A DNA stretch of 64,000 nucleotides from Corynebacterium sp. ACRPO (lineage in GTDB: Bacteria; Actinomycetota; Actinomycetes; Mycobacteriales; Mycobacteriaceae): contig NZ_JAKRNE010000005.1 in NCBI RefSeq assembly GCF_022347205.1, forward strand, positions 62,001-126,000. Reading direction: 5' to 3'. Shown one piece after another: positions 25,337-33,877 of this stretch (position 1 is the stretch's first letter; every line of letters starts with the position of its first letter). The notes under the pieces were generated by a model. It saw nothing but the letters and a program-made list of their open reading frames with translations. It ran no database searches and was not told the DNA's origin. The position numbers and the translations under genes were made by a program.

Positions 25337-26499
25337 TAGTTGGTGCTAAAGAAGGTTCCCTCACCAGAGACCGGCGAGTACTTTTCTTGCGCATCCATCC
25401 ACTGCTTGGCGACGTCCATATCGGCATACGCCTCCGGGTCGATCCACTCCGCTACCTGCAGCAGTGCCAGGTAGTTAAACGGCGAATTATAGAACTGGTG
25501 CCACATGCTGTGCAGGTGATGCTCCTTAACCGCCCGCAGCTTATCGAAGCCGGCTTGCTTCTCCGGAAGCTTCGCAATGCTGCCCTTGGCTTCCTTTTCA
25601 TCAATGCCGTAACCCACTGCAGCGTATCCGACAGGGTGGCCTTCATCGTCCTTCATCTCGGACCAATCGCCACCGGTGGCGATGATCATATCCGGGTCAG
25701 ATTCCAGGACCTTTTCCGGGGTGATTGTGCCAGACTCGCCCGGAATGGCTTTATCGCCGATATTCTCGCCACCGGCCGCGTTGACCAGCTGGGAAATATT
25801 GGAATCGTTCCAGGAACCGCAGCAATCGGACACACCTGCTGCTCTCCAAACGAAAGTCTTTGGTTTATCTTTTACCTTCTCTGCGCGGTCCTCGACCAAA
25901 TCCACGGTCTTTTGCCAATCCGAGTTAAATTCCTCAGCGCGATCCTCTTGGCCAAAGATCTCGCCGAAGATGTCCATAGTCTTGGGCGTATTCTCCAGCG
26001 GGTCGCGGCGGAAATCGGTGACCGCATACTTCAAGCCAGCTTGGTCCATCTTGTCGGTCAGACCAGCTTCGCGAGAGGCATCATATTGATCCAGCGAGAG
26101 GACAATGAGGTCCGGGTCTAGGCTCACGAGTTTTTCCACGGTGACATCACCCTTGGTAAAGCCGCCGATCTCTGGAACCTCGTTTACGGACGGCAGTTCC
26201 TTTTCCAGCGCCTTGTAGTAATCCGGCACGTTCTGCTTGAGATCCGTTCCGATGCCAACGACCTTGTCCAGTGGATTATCGGGGTCGAGTACACCGGTAG
26301 CAAAAATCGATCGGCCCTCCCCCAAAATCACACGATCGGGAGCCTTATCCAGTTCCACGTCACGGCCGGTGATATCGGTGAAGGAGAACTCAGCATCGCC
26401 GCTGGAGCCGCCAGTTACTTCCTCAGCTGCGCCGCAGCCGACGAGTGCGGTTGCCGACGCCGCCACAACCGCCATCACCTTGAAGGGGGTATGAGCCAT
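25336..26499 (-). CDS. ABC transporter substrate-binding lipoprotein, iron/metal-chelate type
   Basis: A 387-residue lipoprotein of the periplasmic-binding-protein-2 type. The ATG giving MAHTPFKVMAVVAAS, with AAGGAC five bases upstream, starts a signal with lipobox LVGC at about residues 18-21. The body has FTDITGRDVELDKAPDRVIL and EKLVSLDPDLIVLS, as in siderophore-binding proteins. Unusual features are a vicinal Cys pair in VSDCCGSWND and a His/Trp-rich segment, EHHLHSMWHQFYNSPFNYLAL, near the C-terminus; the latter resembles a subgroup of metal-chelate binders. A DtxR-like box lies 52 bases upstream, supporting iron control. The ligand is not certain. Confidence 0.9.
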   Translation of the reverse strand: MAHTPFKVMAVVAASATALVGCGAAEEVTGGSSGDAEFSFTDITGRDVELDKAPDRVILGEGRSIFATGVLDPDNPLDKVVGIGTDLKQNVPDYYKALEKELPSVNEVPEIGGFTKGDVTVEKLVSLDPDLIVLSLDQYDASREAGLTDKMDQAGLKYAVTDFRRDPLENTPKTMDIFGEIFGQEDRAEEFNSDWQKTVDLVEDRAEKVKDKPKTFVWRAAGVSDCCGSWNDSNISQLVNAAGGENIGDKAIPGESGTITPEKVLESDPDMIIATGGDWSEMKDDEGHPVGYAAVGYGIDEKEAKGSIAKLPEKQAGFDKLRAVKEHHLHSMWHQFYNSPFNYLALLQVAEWIDPEAYADMDVAKQWMDAQEKYSPVSGEGTFFSTN

Positions 26500-26550
26500 T
26501 TTTAGTCCTTGGTCGTTGGATGCCCTCGCGGCAGCCGCGATGAGCCTTAC

Positions 26551-26569
26551 ATAGGACATCCTAACCTGA
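26551..26569 (-). promoter_or_regulatory. DtxR-like box upstream of the iron importer
   Basis: On the minus strand TCAGGTTAGGATGTCCTAT matches 14 of 19 positions of the DtxR consensus TTAGGTTAGSCTAACCTAA, including an unbroken AGGTTAG half-site. It ends 52 bases before the lipoprotein ATG, in the expected promoter position. Confidence 0.65.
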
Positions 26570-26589
26570 TTAACTAAGGCAACCCAAAT

Positions 26590-27867
26590 CTAAACAGGTT
26601 CGCCGTTGATGGTGTAGTCCTCCGGCTCGCCTTTCGGCACCTCCGTGCCGTCCGACATGGTGCGATCTTCCAGCTCCCCATCCGGATCCACGATGGCGAT
26701 ATCAAAGCCAGACTCGCGAATTCGGCGCAGCCCCTCCTTCAGCATGCGTCGACCCATGCGGTTCGTGCCCGTAATATGTGATAGCTCGAGCACCACCGTG
26801 CCCTCGCCAAAATCTGACTCCATCAGCTCGTACAAGATAGTCTCGGCCGCGTTGAAGTTAATCAAGCCCTGCAGATAGATCACGGTCAGCTCCGCATCCT
26901 GCTCCACCTTGCGCACCGGGTTCACGCCATAGCGCTCGTCTGTAGACATCAAGTGCAGGCCCATGTCCTTCGACAACAGCTTGAACGCATCCACACCGCG
27001 TACCGAATTACCTTCTTTATTAAGCCGCGGCGAGAATGTCGCCACGCCCAACTGGCCCGGCAGCGTGCCCAGCAGGCCACCCGAAACACCCGACTTCGCC
27101 GGGATACCCACCTCGGCCATCCACCGGCCGGCGCCGTCGTACATGCCGGCCGAGCTCATCACCGATAGCGTCAACCGGCACACGTCCGCGTCCAAAATTT
27201 TGTCGCCCGTCACCGGCTGCACGCCGCCATTGGCCAGCGTTGCCGACATCACGGCCAGGTCCCGTACCGTCACCACAATCGAGCACTGCTCAATATATGT
27301 TGACACCGCATCGTGTGCCTCGTCCTGGATGATGTCGTAATTGCGCAACATGTGCGCCAGCGAGAGGTTACGTTCGCTGACTTCCAGCTCGGAGGAACGC
27401 ATGGCGTCGTCGATAAGCAAATCGCGTCCCGCCAGGCGCGAAAAATAGGTGCGTAGGCGCTCCACGCGTGCGGCAGGCTCCGAATCCACGCCATTAATCA
27501 GCTGCGTGACCGCAATCGCGCCCGCATTAATCATCGGGTTGACCGGCCGGTGGTCATCTCGGTTGAGCGAAAGCTCGTTGAAGGCCTCGCCCGAAGGCTC
27601 CATACCCACAATCTCGCGCACCGCAGATAGTCCCAGCTCCTGTAGCGCTAGTGCGTAGACAAAAGGCTTGGACAGGGACTGAAGGGTAAATTCCACCTCA
27701 TCATCGCCCGCGGAATAGACGTGGCCGGTGGTGGTGCACATCGCGGCGCCAAGGTATTCGGGCTCCGCCTTGGCCAGTTCCGGAATATAATCCGCCACGG
27801 CGCCGTCGCGATTATCGCGCACCTTAGTGAGGATTTCCTGCAAATAAAAAGGGATTGGTGTCTTCAT
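26590..27867 (-). CDS. glsA: Glutaminase A with C-terminal STAS domain
   Basis: A 425-residue enzyme releasing ammonia from glutamine. The serine-dependent glutaminase domain fills residues 1-300: LQSLSKPFVYALAL has the SxxK active site (S64-K67 region), with NPMINAGAIAVT at about 110, SELEVSERNLSLAHMLRNY at about 160, and SGVSGGLLGTLPGQLGVATFSPRL at about 255-280. Residues about 315-400 form a STAS-like domain (LTVIYLQGLINFNAAETILYEL, VVLELSHITGTNRMGRRML). Actinobacterial glutaminases with this tail are common. A TAGGCT hexamer eight bases before the ATG implies a leader of one base or none. The 90-base gap to the iron importer holds the DtxR box. Confidence 0.93.
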   Translation of the reverse strand: MKTPIPFYLQEILTKVRDNRDGAVADYIPELAKAEPEYLGAAMCTTTGHVYSAGDDEVEFTLQSLSKPFVYALALQELGLSAVREIVGMEPSGEAFNELSLNRDDHRPVNPMINAGAIAVTQLINGVDSEPAARVERLRTYFSRLAGRDLLIDDAMRSSELEVSERNLSLAHMLRNYDIIQDEAHDAVSTYIEQCSIVVTVRDLAVMSATLANGGVQPVTGDKILDADVCRLTLSVMSSAGMYDGAGRWMAEVGIPAKSGVSGGLLGTLPGQLGVATFSPRLNKEGNSVRGVDAFKLLSKDMGLHLMSTDERYGVNPVRKVEQDAELTVIYLQGLINFNAAETILYELMESDFGEGTVVLELSHITGTNRMGRRMLKEGLRRIRESGFDIAIVDPDGELEDRTMSDGTEVPKGEPEDYTINGEPV

Positions 27868-27883
27868 CCCAACCCAGCCTACG

Positions 27884-27912
27884 AAAAAAGTCCCCGCGGT
27901 GTGCGGGGACTT
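27884..27912 (-). terminator. Terminator after the DUF3618 gene
   Basis: On the minus strand AAGTCCCCGC and GCGGGGACTT form a perfect 10-bp stem with loop ACAC, followed by TTTTTTC. It separates the DUF3618 gene from glsA. Confidence 0.9.
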
Positions 27913-27918
27913 CCATAA

Positions 27919-28197
27919 TTAGTGGCGCTCGGACAGCAGGCGCTGCAGCTCCTTCAAATCGCTCTTGCGGCGGCGAGAGCGGAAGACCGAAAAAGCAATG
28001 AGGCCAACCACAGCAGCGCCGACACCGCCCAAGGCCATCTGCACGTTGCGGTCCTGCAGCTTATCGGTGGCCGCGGTCTTAGCCTCGTTGACAAAGTTCT
28101 GCGGCTTGCTGCGCTGTGCCAGCTCGTCCAGGGTGCCGGCCAGCTGGCGGCGGGTGCGCTCGATATCGCGCTGAATGTCTTCAATATTGCGTGCCAC
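27919..28197 (-). CDS. DUF3618 small membrane protein
   Basis: A 92-residue protein of the actinobacterial DUF3618 family. The N-terminal helix MARNIEDIQRDIERTRRQLAGTLDELAQR is the family signature and should form an amphipathic coiled coil. One membrane segment follows at about residues 55-72 (LGGVGAAVVGLIAFSVF), then a basic cytosolic tail (RSRRRKSDLKEL). The start is GTG with AGAGGAG upstream. Function is unknown; relatives often sit near a phage-holin-like DUF1469 gene, absent here. It is divergent from the peroxiredoxin gene with 96 bases between. Confidence 0.9.
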   Translation of the reverse strand: MARNIEDIQRDIERTRRQLAGTLDELAQRSKPQNFVNEAKTAATDKLQDRNVQMALGGVGAAVVGLIAFSVFRSRRRKSDLKELQRLLSERH

Positions 28198-28280
28198 GAA
28201 GTTCTCCTCTTAACTTAGGTTCGCTCTTAACGGGGTCATTCTACCCCGCCGGCCCAAAAGCGTGCAGCCCGGGCGGTAAG

Positions 28281-28286
28281 TAAGGT
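28281..28286 (+). promoter_or_regulatory. -10 element, leaderless start of bcp
   Basis: TAAGGT, then seven bases, then the ATG at 28294. No ribosome-binding site precedes that ATG. Confidence 0.55.
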
Positions 28287-28293
28287 GGGAACC

Positions 28294-28761
28294 ATGACTG
28301 AAAACCGTTTGAACGTTGGAGATACTGCCCCTGCTTTTGCGCTTGCCGACGATGCTGGAAACACCGTTTCCCTCGCCGATTACGCAGGCCAGCGCGTACT
28401 GGTCTACTTCTACCCCCGCGCCAATACCCCAGGCTGCACCAAGGAAGCCTGCGATTTCCGCGATTCCCTGGAACAGCTCAATGATCTCAATATTGCCGTC
28501 GTAGGCATTTCGCCAGATAAGCCGGAGGCGCTGGCGAAGTTCCGCGCGGACCACGAGCTGAACTTCCCGCTGCTTTCGGATCCGGATAAGTCTGTCATGA
28601 CCGCCTACGGCGCGTTTGGCGAGAAGAAGAACTACGGCAAGGTGGTCCAGGGCGTAATCCGCTCCACCTTCTTGGTCGAGCCGGATGGCACCATCGGCCA
28701 AACGCACTACAACGTCAAGGCCACCGGCCACGTCGCCCGCGTGATGAAGGGGCTAAGCTAG
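28294..28761 (+). CDS. bcp: Thioredoxin-dependent thiol peroxidase (Bcp/PrxQ)
   Basis: A 155-residue peroxiredoxin reducing hydroperoxides with thioredoxin. The active-site stretch YPRANTPGCTKEACDFRD holds the peroxidatic Cys (TPGCT) and, five residues on, the second Cys typical of the alpha-2 PrxQ type. VVGISPDKPEALAKF and FLVEPDGTIGQTHYNVKATGHV are conserved family segments. MTENRLNVG is preferred over an ATG three codons earlier because it lies exactly seven bases after TAAGGT. The TetR gene begins three bases after its stop, so the two are probably one transcript. Confidence 0.95.
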   Translation: MTENRLNVGDTAPAFALADDAGNTVSLADYAGQRVLVYFYPRANTPGCTKEACDFRDSLEQLNDLNIAVVGISPDKPEALAKFRADHELNFPLLSDPDKSVMTAYGAFGEKKNYGKVVQGVIRSTFLVEPDGTIGQTHYNVKATGHVARVMKGLS

Positions 28762-28764
28762 CAC

Positions 28765-29391
28765 GTGGGAGAGATTCTGCTACCGCGGCGTCGGCCAGCG
28801 CAGGCGCGCAGTCGCGAGCGCTTCGAGCGCATTCTGCAGGCCGCACGCGCCGTGCTTGTCGACGTCGGCTTTGAATCCTTCACCGTCGACGAGGTCGCCC
28901 ACCGCGCCGGGGTGCCCATCGGCACGCTGTATCAGTACTTTGCCAATAAATACGTGCTCGTCTGCGAGCTCGACCGCCAAGACACGGCCGCCAGCCGGGC
29001 CGAAATCGAGCGCTTCTCCCGCCGCGCCCCGGACGTGCAATGGCCCGATGTGTTGGATGAAACCATCGATCACCTGGCGCGTATGTGGCGCGACGATCCC
29101 TCCCGGCGCGCCGTGTGGCATGCCGTGCAATCCACCCCCGCCACCCGCGCGACGGCCGCAGATACCGAGCGGCAGCTGCTTTTCCCCTTGTCAGAAATCC
29201 TCTCCCCACTCGCGCCGTCCATGAGCGATGACGAACGCATTGACCTGGCCGGCTTCCTTATCCACAGCGTGGTCTCGCAACTCAATTACGCAACTGCGGG
29301 CGACCCAGGCGACTTTGACGCCGTGGTCGTAGAGATTAAGCGCATGCTCGTTTCGTATCTCTTTGCCATTGCGGCCCACTGGGGCGGTTGA
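28765..29391 (+). CDS. TetR-family transcriptional regulator
   Basis: A 208-residue regulator with a GTG start 3 bases after the bcp stop. The DNA-binding domain lies at about residues 15-62: RSRERFERILQAARAVLVDVGFESFTVDEVAHRAGVPIGTLYQYFANKYVL, whose GTLYQYFxNK end is diagnostic. The remaining 145 residues are the ligand/dimer domain and give no clue to the effector. Cotranscription with a peroxiredoxin gene recurs in corynebacteria as far as I recall, but whether the regulator senses oxidants is unknown. No palindrome was seen at the bcp promoter that could serve as its operator. Confidence 0.9.
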   Translation: MGEILLPRRRPAQARSRERFERILQAARAVLVDVGFESFTVDEVAHRAGVPIGTLYQYFANKYVLVCELDRQDTAASRAEIERFSRRAPDVQWPDVLDETIDHLARMWRDDPSRRAVWHAVQSTPATRATAADTERQLLFPLSEILSPLAPSMSDDERIDLAGFLIHSVVSQLNYATAGDPGDFDAVVVEIKRMLVSYLFAIAAHWGG

Positions 29392-29454
29392 CGCTTAAAC
29401 AAGTTATCCACAGGCTGCGGACGTCTTCGCCTCGGCTCGCCCACCGGCTCTGCT

Positions 29455-29460
29455 TAAATT
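29455..29460 (+). promoter_or_regulatory. -10 element, leaderless start of the HNH gene
   Basis: TAAATT, seven bases, then ATG at 29468. A lone DnaA-box sequence TTATCCACA lies upstream at 29404-29412. Confidence 0.5.
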
Positions 29461-29467
29461 TGCAACC

Positions 29468-30454
29468 ATGAACGCACTGCAGGCCTATGCCACCCATATT
29501 GCCTCGGCGATGGACATCCTCGCCGAGGCCCACGGCATGTCTGAACGCGCCCTTCTCGAGCTGGGCTTGCCGGATGTCGAGGCCCGCGACCTCCGCGCGC
29601 TGGCCGCAGTCTACTTCGGCCCGACCGGCTTCAGCCGCAAGCAACGCCACGCAGCCGCGGCTGCCCGACACCACGACCTCGTAACGCTCAAGCTGATTGA
29701 AAAGTACGTCTCCCGGGTGCGCACTAAGCGTGAGGCGTGGAACCTACGCGTGGAGCTGTGCCGCCTGCGTGGTCCCGCTTCTGACATCGCCCGCCGCGCC
29801 AAGCAGCGCCTGCGCGAACTTCGCCCGCGCCGCATGCCACCCCGCGAAGGCGTCCAGCTCCTTCGCCGGCCGAACGGCCCGTGGACTATGCGGATTACCG
29901 CGCCCTCGGCCTTCCTTGCTGAATTCGACGCCGCGCTCGACCCCGACCGCCCACTCGATTCCCTCCGCGACCTCCTTCGCGGCACCGGCGCACCTTCCGC
30001 GCGCACCACCACTAACGTCATCATCCCGCTCAACGCCCTAGACCAAATCCTGGAGGGCGACGGCGACGAAGTCACGCTACGCCTTAGCAATGGCGCCACC
30101 ATTACCGGCGCCGAGCTCGTCGAGCGCACCTTCACCGAGCACGGCCTAGCCACCCTTATCCACCCCGTCAAGGGCCCAGTCAACCTATATCGCACATCGC
30201 GCTACGCCACCGAGAAACAGCGACAGATGGCCGCCGCCGAAAATCCCACCTGCCCGTGGCCACCGTGCAACCATCCGGCAGACAAGGCCCAGATCCATCA
30301 CCTCAAGGCGTGGAAACACGGTGGGTTGACCAACATGGAAAACCTGACCGTGTGCTGCCCTTACCACAACGGGGTCAACCAAGATGATCCAAATGCCCCA
30401 CCGCTGCGCGGGCGCCTTGCCCGAGTCAATGGCAAGGTCCGCTGGGTTCGTTAG
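29468..30454 (+). CDS. HNH endonuclease-motif protein (13E12-like family)
   Basis: A 328-residue protein with an HNH nuclease motif near the C-terminus: CPWPPCNHPADKAQIHHLKAWKHGGLTNMENLTVCCPYHNGVN, where the two Cys pairs could bind zinc and HH, N and H are the catalytic set. The N-terminal 250 residues are helical, rich in Arg and Ala, and belong to the DUF222-like part of a family present in many copies in corynebacteria and mycobacteria. Its cellular role is not established; some members lie in or near mobile elements. The start follows TAAATT by seven bases. It is convergent with bioD and shares a hairpin at the stop. Confidence 0.85.
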   Translation: MNALQAYATHIASAMDILAEAHGMSERALLELGLPDVEARDLRALAAVYFGPTGFSRKQRHAAAAARHHDLVTLKLIEKYVSRVRTKREAWNLRVELCRLRGPASDIARRAKQRLRELRPRRMPPREGVQLLRRPNGPWTMRITAPSAFLAEFDAALDPDRPLDSLRDLLRGTGAPSARTTTNVIIPLNALDQILEGDGDEVTLRLSNGATITGAELVERTFTEHGLATLIHPVKGPVNLYRTSRYATEKQRQMAAAENPTCPWPPCNHPADKAQIHHLKAWKHGGLTNMENLTVCCPYHNGVNQDDPNAPPLRGRLARVNGKVRWVR

Positions 30455-30478
30455 CGCTGCCTCTGCGAGGTAGCGCTA
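30452..30478. terminator. Hairpin between the HNH gene and bioD
   Basis: TAGCGCT (30452-30458) pairs with AGCGCTA (30472-30478) around an inner CCTC/GAGG stem. It contains the HNH stop codon and ends one base before the bioD stop. No U-run is present on either strand. Confidence 0.55.
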
Positions 30479-31135
30479 CTAGGCGTGCTCTAAAAAGTCC
30501 GCGTAGACTTCGGCGGCTACCCGCGCGAATTCGGCGGGCGTCATGCGGGCCATGCCTTCCGGCAGGCTGCCCCACAGCGGACAGCCGGTCACCTGCGGCA
30601 TCTCCTCGAGGTTCAGTCGGGTAGCTAAATCCGGATCGGCCGGCAGCGAGCCACCAATCAGCCCGAGCACCTCGATTCCGTGGCGTTGCGCCTCGCGCAC
30701 AGTCAGCTCGGCCGCGTTGAGGCTTCCTAGGCTGAGGGAGGTGACGATGAGGAGCCTATCGGCGACGTCGGCAAGCGTATAGGCGTCCGTCAGACGCACG
30801 AGCAGCCCGCCGGCGCCTTCAACAAGCACCACGCGGCCGGGCGCGTCAAGGGCGGCAATCCACTCCTTGAGTTCCTGCAGGCCGGGTTGGTCCATGCCGG
30901 CCCGGCGCGCAGAAAGGTTTGGCGCCAGCGGCTCCGGGAAGCGCACCATCTCGGTGACCTCCACGCCTGCCAGCTTGCCGACGGTCACCGCATCCCCCTT
31001 CCCCTCCGGCTCCCCCGTCTGCAGTGGCTTAGCGTAGACAACCTCACGGCCGCGCTGCTTGAAGGCACTGGCGAGCGCGGCCGTGGCCACCGTCTTGCCG
31101 ACGTCCGTGTTCGTCCCCGTCACGTAAATAATCAC
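30479..31135 (-). CDS. bioD: Dethiobiotin synthase
   Basis: A 218-residue ATP-dependent carboxylase that closes the ureido ring of dethiobiotin. The P-loop is at the N-terminus (IIYVTGTNTDVGKTV, residues 2-16). KPLQTGE follows at about 41, and VLVEGAGGLLVRLTD, the second conserved site, at about 103. The start is a GTG six bases after AGGAGG that overlaps the bioA stop by one base (TAGTG). A longer open frame reaches far into bioA but is not coding. No bioB is in the window, so the pathway is completed elsewhere. Confidence 0.94.
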   Translation of the reverse strand: MIIYVTGTNTDVGKTVATAALASAFKQRGREVVYAKPLQTGEPEGKGDAVTVGKLAGVEVTEMVRFPEPLAPNLSARRAGMDQPGLQELKEWIAALDAPGRVVLVEGAGGLLVRLTDAYTLADVADRLLIVTSLSLGSLNAAELTVREAQRHGIEVLGLIGGSLPADPDLATRLNLEEMPQVTGCPLWGSLPEGMARMTPAEFARVAAEVYADFLEHA

Positions 31136-32403
31136 TACCGTCCTCCTGCTACCGCGGCGCGCACGCCGCGGCACATCTGGGTTACTTCGTCGGCGGTGCT
31201 GATAAACGGCGGCATGATATAAATCAGTCGGCCGAACGGGCGCAACCACACGCCCTGTCCCACGGCCGCGGCCGTCGCAGCGGCCATATTTACTTCGCGT
31301 TCCATTTCCACCACGCCGATGGCACCAAGCACGCGCACATCCGCTACCCCCGGCTCCTCGGCTAGGTCTGCAAGCCCGCGCTGCAGCTGCTTTTCGATGC
31401 CCGCTACCTGCTCGCGCCAGTGCCCTTCCACAATGAGCGCAGTCGCCTCGGCCGACACGGCGCAAGCGAGCGGATTAGCCATAAACGTCGGCCCATGCAT
31501 CAACGCGCGCGGGCGCATTCTCTCGGACACCTTCGCGGTAGCGAGCGTGGCGGCCATGGTCATAAACCCACCGGTCATCGCCTTGCCAACGCACATAATA
31601 TCCGGCACGACGCCGGCTGCTTGGGTAACAAAAAGGTCGCCAGTTCGGCCGAATCCGGTGGCGATTTCGTCGGCGATGAGCACGATACCGTGGCGGTCAC
31701 AGATATCCCGGGCCCCGCGCACCAGCTCGTGGTCATGAAAGCGCATGCCTCCCGCACCTTGGACTACAGGTTCAATGACTAGGGCCGCGACCTCCTCAGT
31801 GATGCACGCTTCCAGCTCGTGCAGATAGGTTGCGCGCTCGGCCGGGCTAGCTCCGCGGGTAGGCGGCGCTGGGGCGAAAATCTGGCGCGCTAAGGTGCCA
31901 GTCCACATCGAGTGCATGCCGCCTTCAGGATCGCACACGCTCATCGCCGCGAAGGTATCGCCGTGATACCCCGATCGCCACGTCAGCATCTTGGTGCGCT
32001 CGGGGTGCCCTAGGCCACGGGCGTACTGTAGCGCCATTTTGATGGCTACTTCTACCGATACAGATCCGGAGTCCGAATAAAAGACCTGTTCGAAATCACC
32101 CCGGGTCAGTTCCATGAGGTTGCGGGTAAGCCGCGCGGCAGGTTCGTGGGTGAGCCCGCCGAACATGACGTGGCTCATTCGCTCGATTTGTGCGGCCGCT
32201 GCTGCCTTGAGTCGCGGGTGTCCGTGGCCATGGGCGGCGGCCCACCAGGAAGACATGGCGTCGATAAGCGTGGTGCCATCCGCAAGCGTTAGATGGACGC
32301 CGGCGGCCGAGTCCACCACAAGCGTTGGCTCGCCTGGCTCGGCGTAGGGGTGCCAAATGTGTCGCGCATCGAGACCGGCAATATCCTCCGCTGAAATATC
32401 CAT
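31135..32403 (-). CDS. bioA: Adenosylmethionine-8-amino-7-oxononanoate aminotransferase
   Basis: A 422-residue PLP aminotransferase of biotin synthesis using S-adenosylmethionine as amino donor. Family features are HIWHPYAEP near the N-terminus, SSWWAAAHGHGHP at about 51-63, GYHGDTFAAMSVCDPEGGMHSMW at about 145-167, IADEIATGFGRTGDLF at about 242-257, and the PLP lysine in CVGKAMTGG shortly after. It leads the bioA-bioD operon. The 43-base gap to the divergent POT-family transporter gene carries promoters for both directions. A TAGACC hexamer lies seven bases before the bioA ATG; it lacks the final T of a good -10. Confidence 0.95.
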   Translation of the reverse strand: MDISAEDIAGLDARHIWHPYAEPGEPTLVVDSAAGVHLTLADGTTLIDAMSSWWAAAHGHGHPRLKAAAAAQIERMSHVMFGGLTHEPAARLTRNLMELTRGDFEQVFYSDSGSVSVEVAIKMALQYARGLGHPERTKMLTWRSGYHGDTFAAMSVCDPEGGMHSMWTGTLARQIFAPAPPTRGASPAERATYLHELEACITEEVAALVIEPVVQGAGGMRFHDHELVRGARDICDRHGIVLIADEIATGFGRTGDLFVTQAAGVVPDIMCVGKAMTGGFMTMAATLATAKVSERMRPRALMHGPTFMANPLACAVSAEATALIVEGHWREQVAGIEKQLQRGLADLAEEPGVADVRVLGAIGVVEMEREVNMAAATAAAVGQGVWLRPFGRLIYIMPPFISTADEVTQMCRGVRAAVAGGR

Positions 32404-32434
32404 GATTTTAGGTCTATCACAGACTTTCGGCCGT

Positions 32435-32440
32435 TATAGT
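32435..32440 (+). promoter_or_regulatory. -10 element of the POT transporter gene
   Basis: TATAGT followed by six bases and the ATG at 32447, predicting a leaderless mRNA. It supports that start over in-frame codons lying within bioA. Confidence 0.6.
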
Positions 32441-32446
32441 GCTTTT

Positions 32447-33877
32447 ATGACAATTATTAAACAGCGTTCAATCCGGCGTCTACCGGCGGCTTTACCAGCA
32501 GTCGCCGGAATTGAAATGTGGGAACGCTTTAGCTTCTACGGCATGCAAGCCATCCTCGCCTACTACCTCTATTCCACCTCCGGCGGGCTCGGCATGGACC
32601 AAGCACAGGCCACCGCGCTTGTCGGCGCATACGGTAGCCTGCTCTATCTGTGCACGTTCGTAGGCGGGTGGGTCAGCGACCGGCTCTTGGGCGCCGAACG
32701 CACGCTCCTTGCCGGCGCGGTTCTGCTCATTTGCGGGCACTTTTCGTTGTCCTTGGTGCCTGGCGCGGCAGGTCTCGTAGCCGGGCTTTTGCCGCTTGCA
32801 CTGGGCTCTGGCCTGCTCAAGACAGCAGCAATCACCATTCTGGGTGCGGCTTTTCCTCCCGCGGCCGGCGCACGAGATGGCGCCTTCCAGATCTTTTATC
32901 TAGGGATTAATATCGGCGCCCTACTCGGGCCGATGCTTACTGGCTGGCTAGCACAAGAATACGGTTACCACGCTGGCTTCCTCACAGCCGCGATCCTCAT
33001 GTGTTGCGGGTGCGCCCTCTACGGCACGCTGCGCCGGCGGCTAGTTGCGGAATTCGATTCGCGGCCGCCCAACCCCACCACCACACCGGGCAGGGCCGCG
33101 GCGATAGCGTTGGCGGCCGTCGTGGGCGGCGTCGTCGTTGCGGTGACTGTCTCGCCAGATAAGCTGGCCGTGCTTTTGCTCCTTACCACGATCACCGCCG
33201 CCCTCGCCCTCTTCGCCAGCATGCTGCGGTCGCCGCGGGTCAGCGCGCCGGAGCGGCGGAAGGTCGTGGCATATGTTCCGCTGTTTTTCTGCTCTACGGC
33301 CTATTGGACCCTCCAACCGCAGATTTACGGCGTGCTAGCCGTGTACTCGGATCAGCGTGTAAACCGCATGGTAGGCGGATTTGAGATTCCAGCGGCGTGG
33401 ACGCAATCGCTCAACCCCCTGTTCATCTTGGTGTTGTCCCTTCCATTGGCTGCTGGCATGGCCCGATGGGCTCGCTCGCGACGTCTATTAATGGCCGTAG
33501 GCATCATGGTGGCTGGTTCCGGAATGTTTGTGCTGTTGCCGTTCGTCGGGGGCGGAGAAAACTCAACGCCGTTCGCGGTTTTGGCCTTGACCATCTTCTT
33601 GATGTCGCTCGGCGAGCTATTCATCGGACCAGTGGGCATGGCGGCATCGGCCGCGCACGCACCACGGGCCTACGCGACGCGCTTTTCAGCACTGTACTTT
33701 CTCACCATGGCCATCGGCACCTCGCTGGCGGGAACACTATCGACGCTCTATGACCCTTCCTCGGCAGATGCGGAGCGGAACTACCTACTTATTGTCGGAA
33801 TCGTCCCCGTCGCACTGGGACTCATGCTCTTGGTCGGCCGAAAGGACGTCGTGGACGAGGTTTCGGGCGGCGTCTAA
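32447..33877 (+). CDS. Proton-dependent oligopeptide transporter (POT/PTR2 family)
   Basis: A 476-residue major-facilitator protein for uptake of di- or tripeptides with protons. The diagnostic ERFSFYGMQAILAYYL is at about residues 24-39 (the family ExxERFxYYG motif with F for the first Y). The PTR2 signature FQIFYLGINIGALLGPMLTGWLAQEYGYHAGF is at about 146-177, and MSLGELFIGPVGMAASAAHAP is in the C-terminal half. About twelve membrane segments are present. The start follows TATAGT by six bases. Its position next to bioA could mean uptake of a biotin precursor or peptide, but nothing in the sequence shows that. It converges on the SPFH gene. Confidence 0.92.
   Translation: MTIIKQRSIRRLPAALPAVAGIEMWERFSFYGMQAILAYYLYSTSGGLGMDQAQATALVGAYGSLLYLCTFVGGWVSDRLLGAERTLLAGAVLLICGHFSLSLVPGAAGLVAGLLPLALGSGLLKTAAITILGAAFPPAAGARDGAFQIFYLGINIGALLGPMLTGWLAQEYGYHAGFLTAAILMCCGCALYGTLRRRLVAEFDSRPPNPTTTPGRAAAIALAAVVGGVVVAVTVSPDKLAVLLLLTTITAALALFASMLRSPRVSAPERRKVVAYVPLFFCSTAYWTLQPQIYGVLAVYSDQRVNRMVGGFEIPAAWTQSLNPLFILVLSLPLAAGMARWARSRRLLMAVGIMVAGSGMFVLLPFVGGGENSTPFAVLALTIFLMSLGELFIGPVGMAASAAHAPRAYATRFSALYFLTMAIGTSLAGTLSTLYDPSSADAERNYLLIVGIVPVALGLMLLVGRKDVVDEVSGGV

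Noticed and set aside
30479-31465. Long N-terminal form of BioD reaching into bioA
   Set aside because: The extra residues are an Arg/Gly-rich out-of-frame reading of bioA; a GTG with AGGAGG six bases upstream gives the family start.
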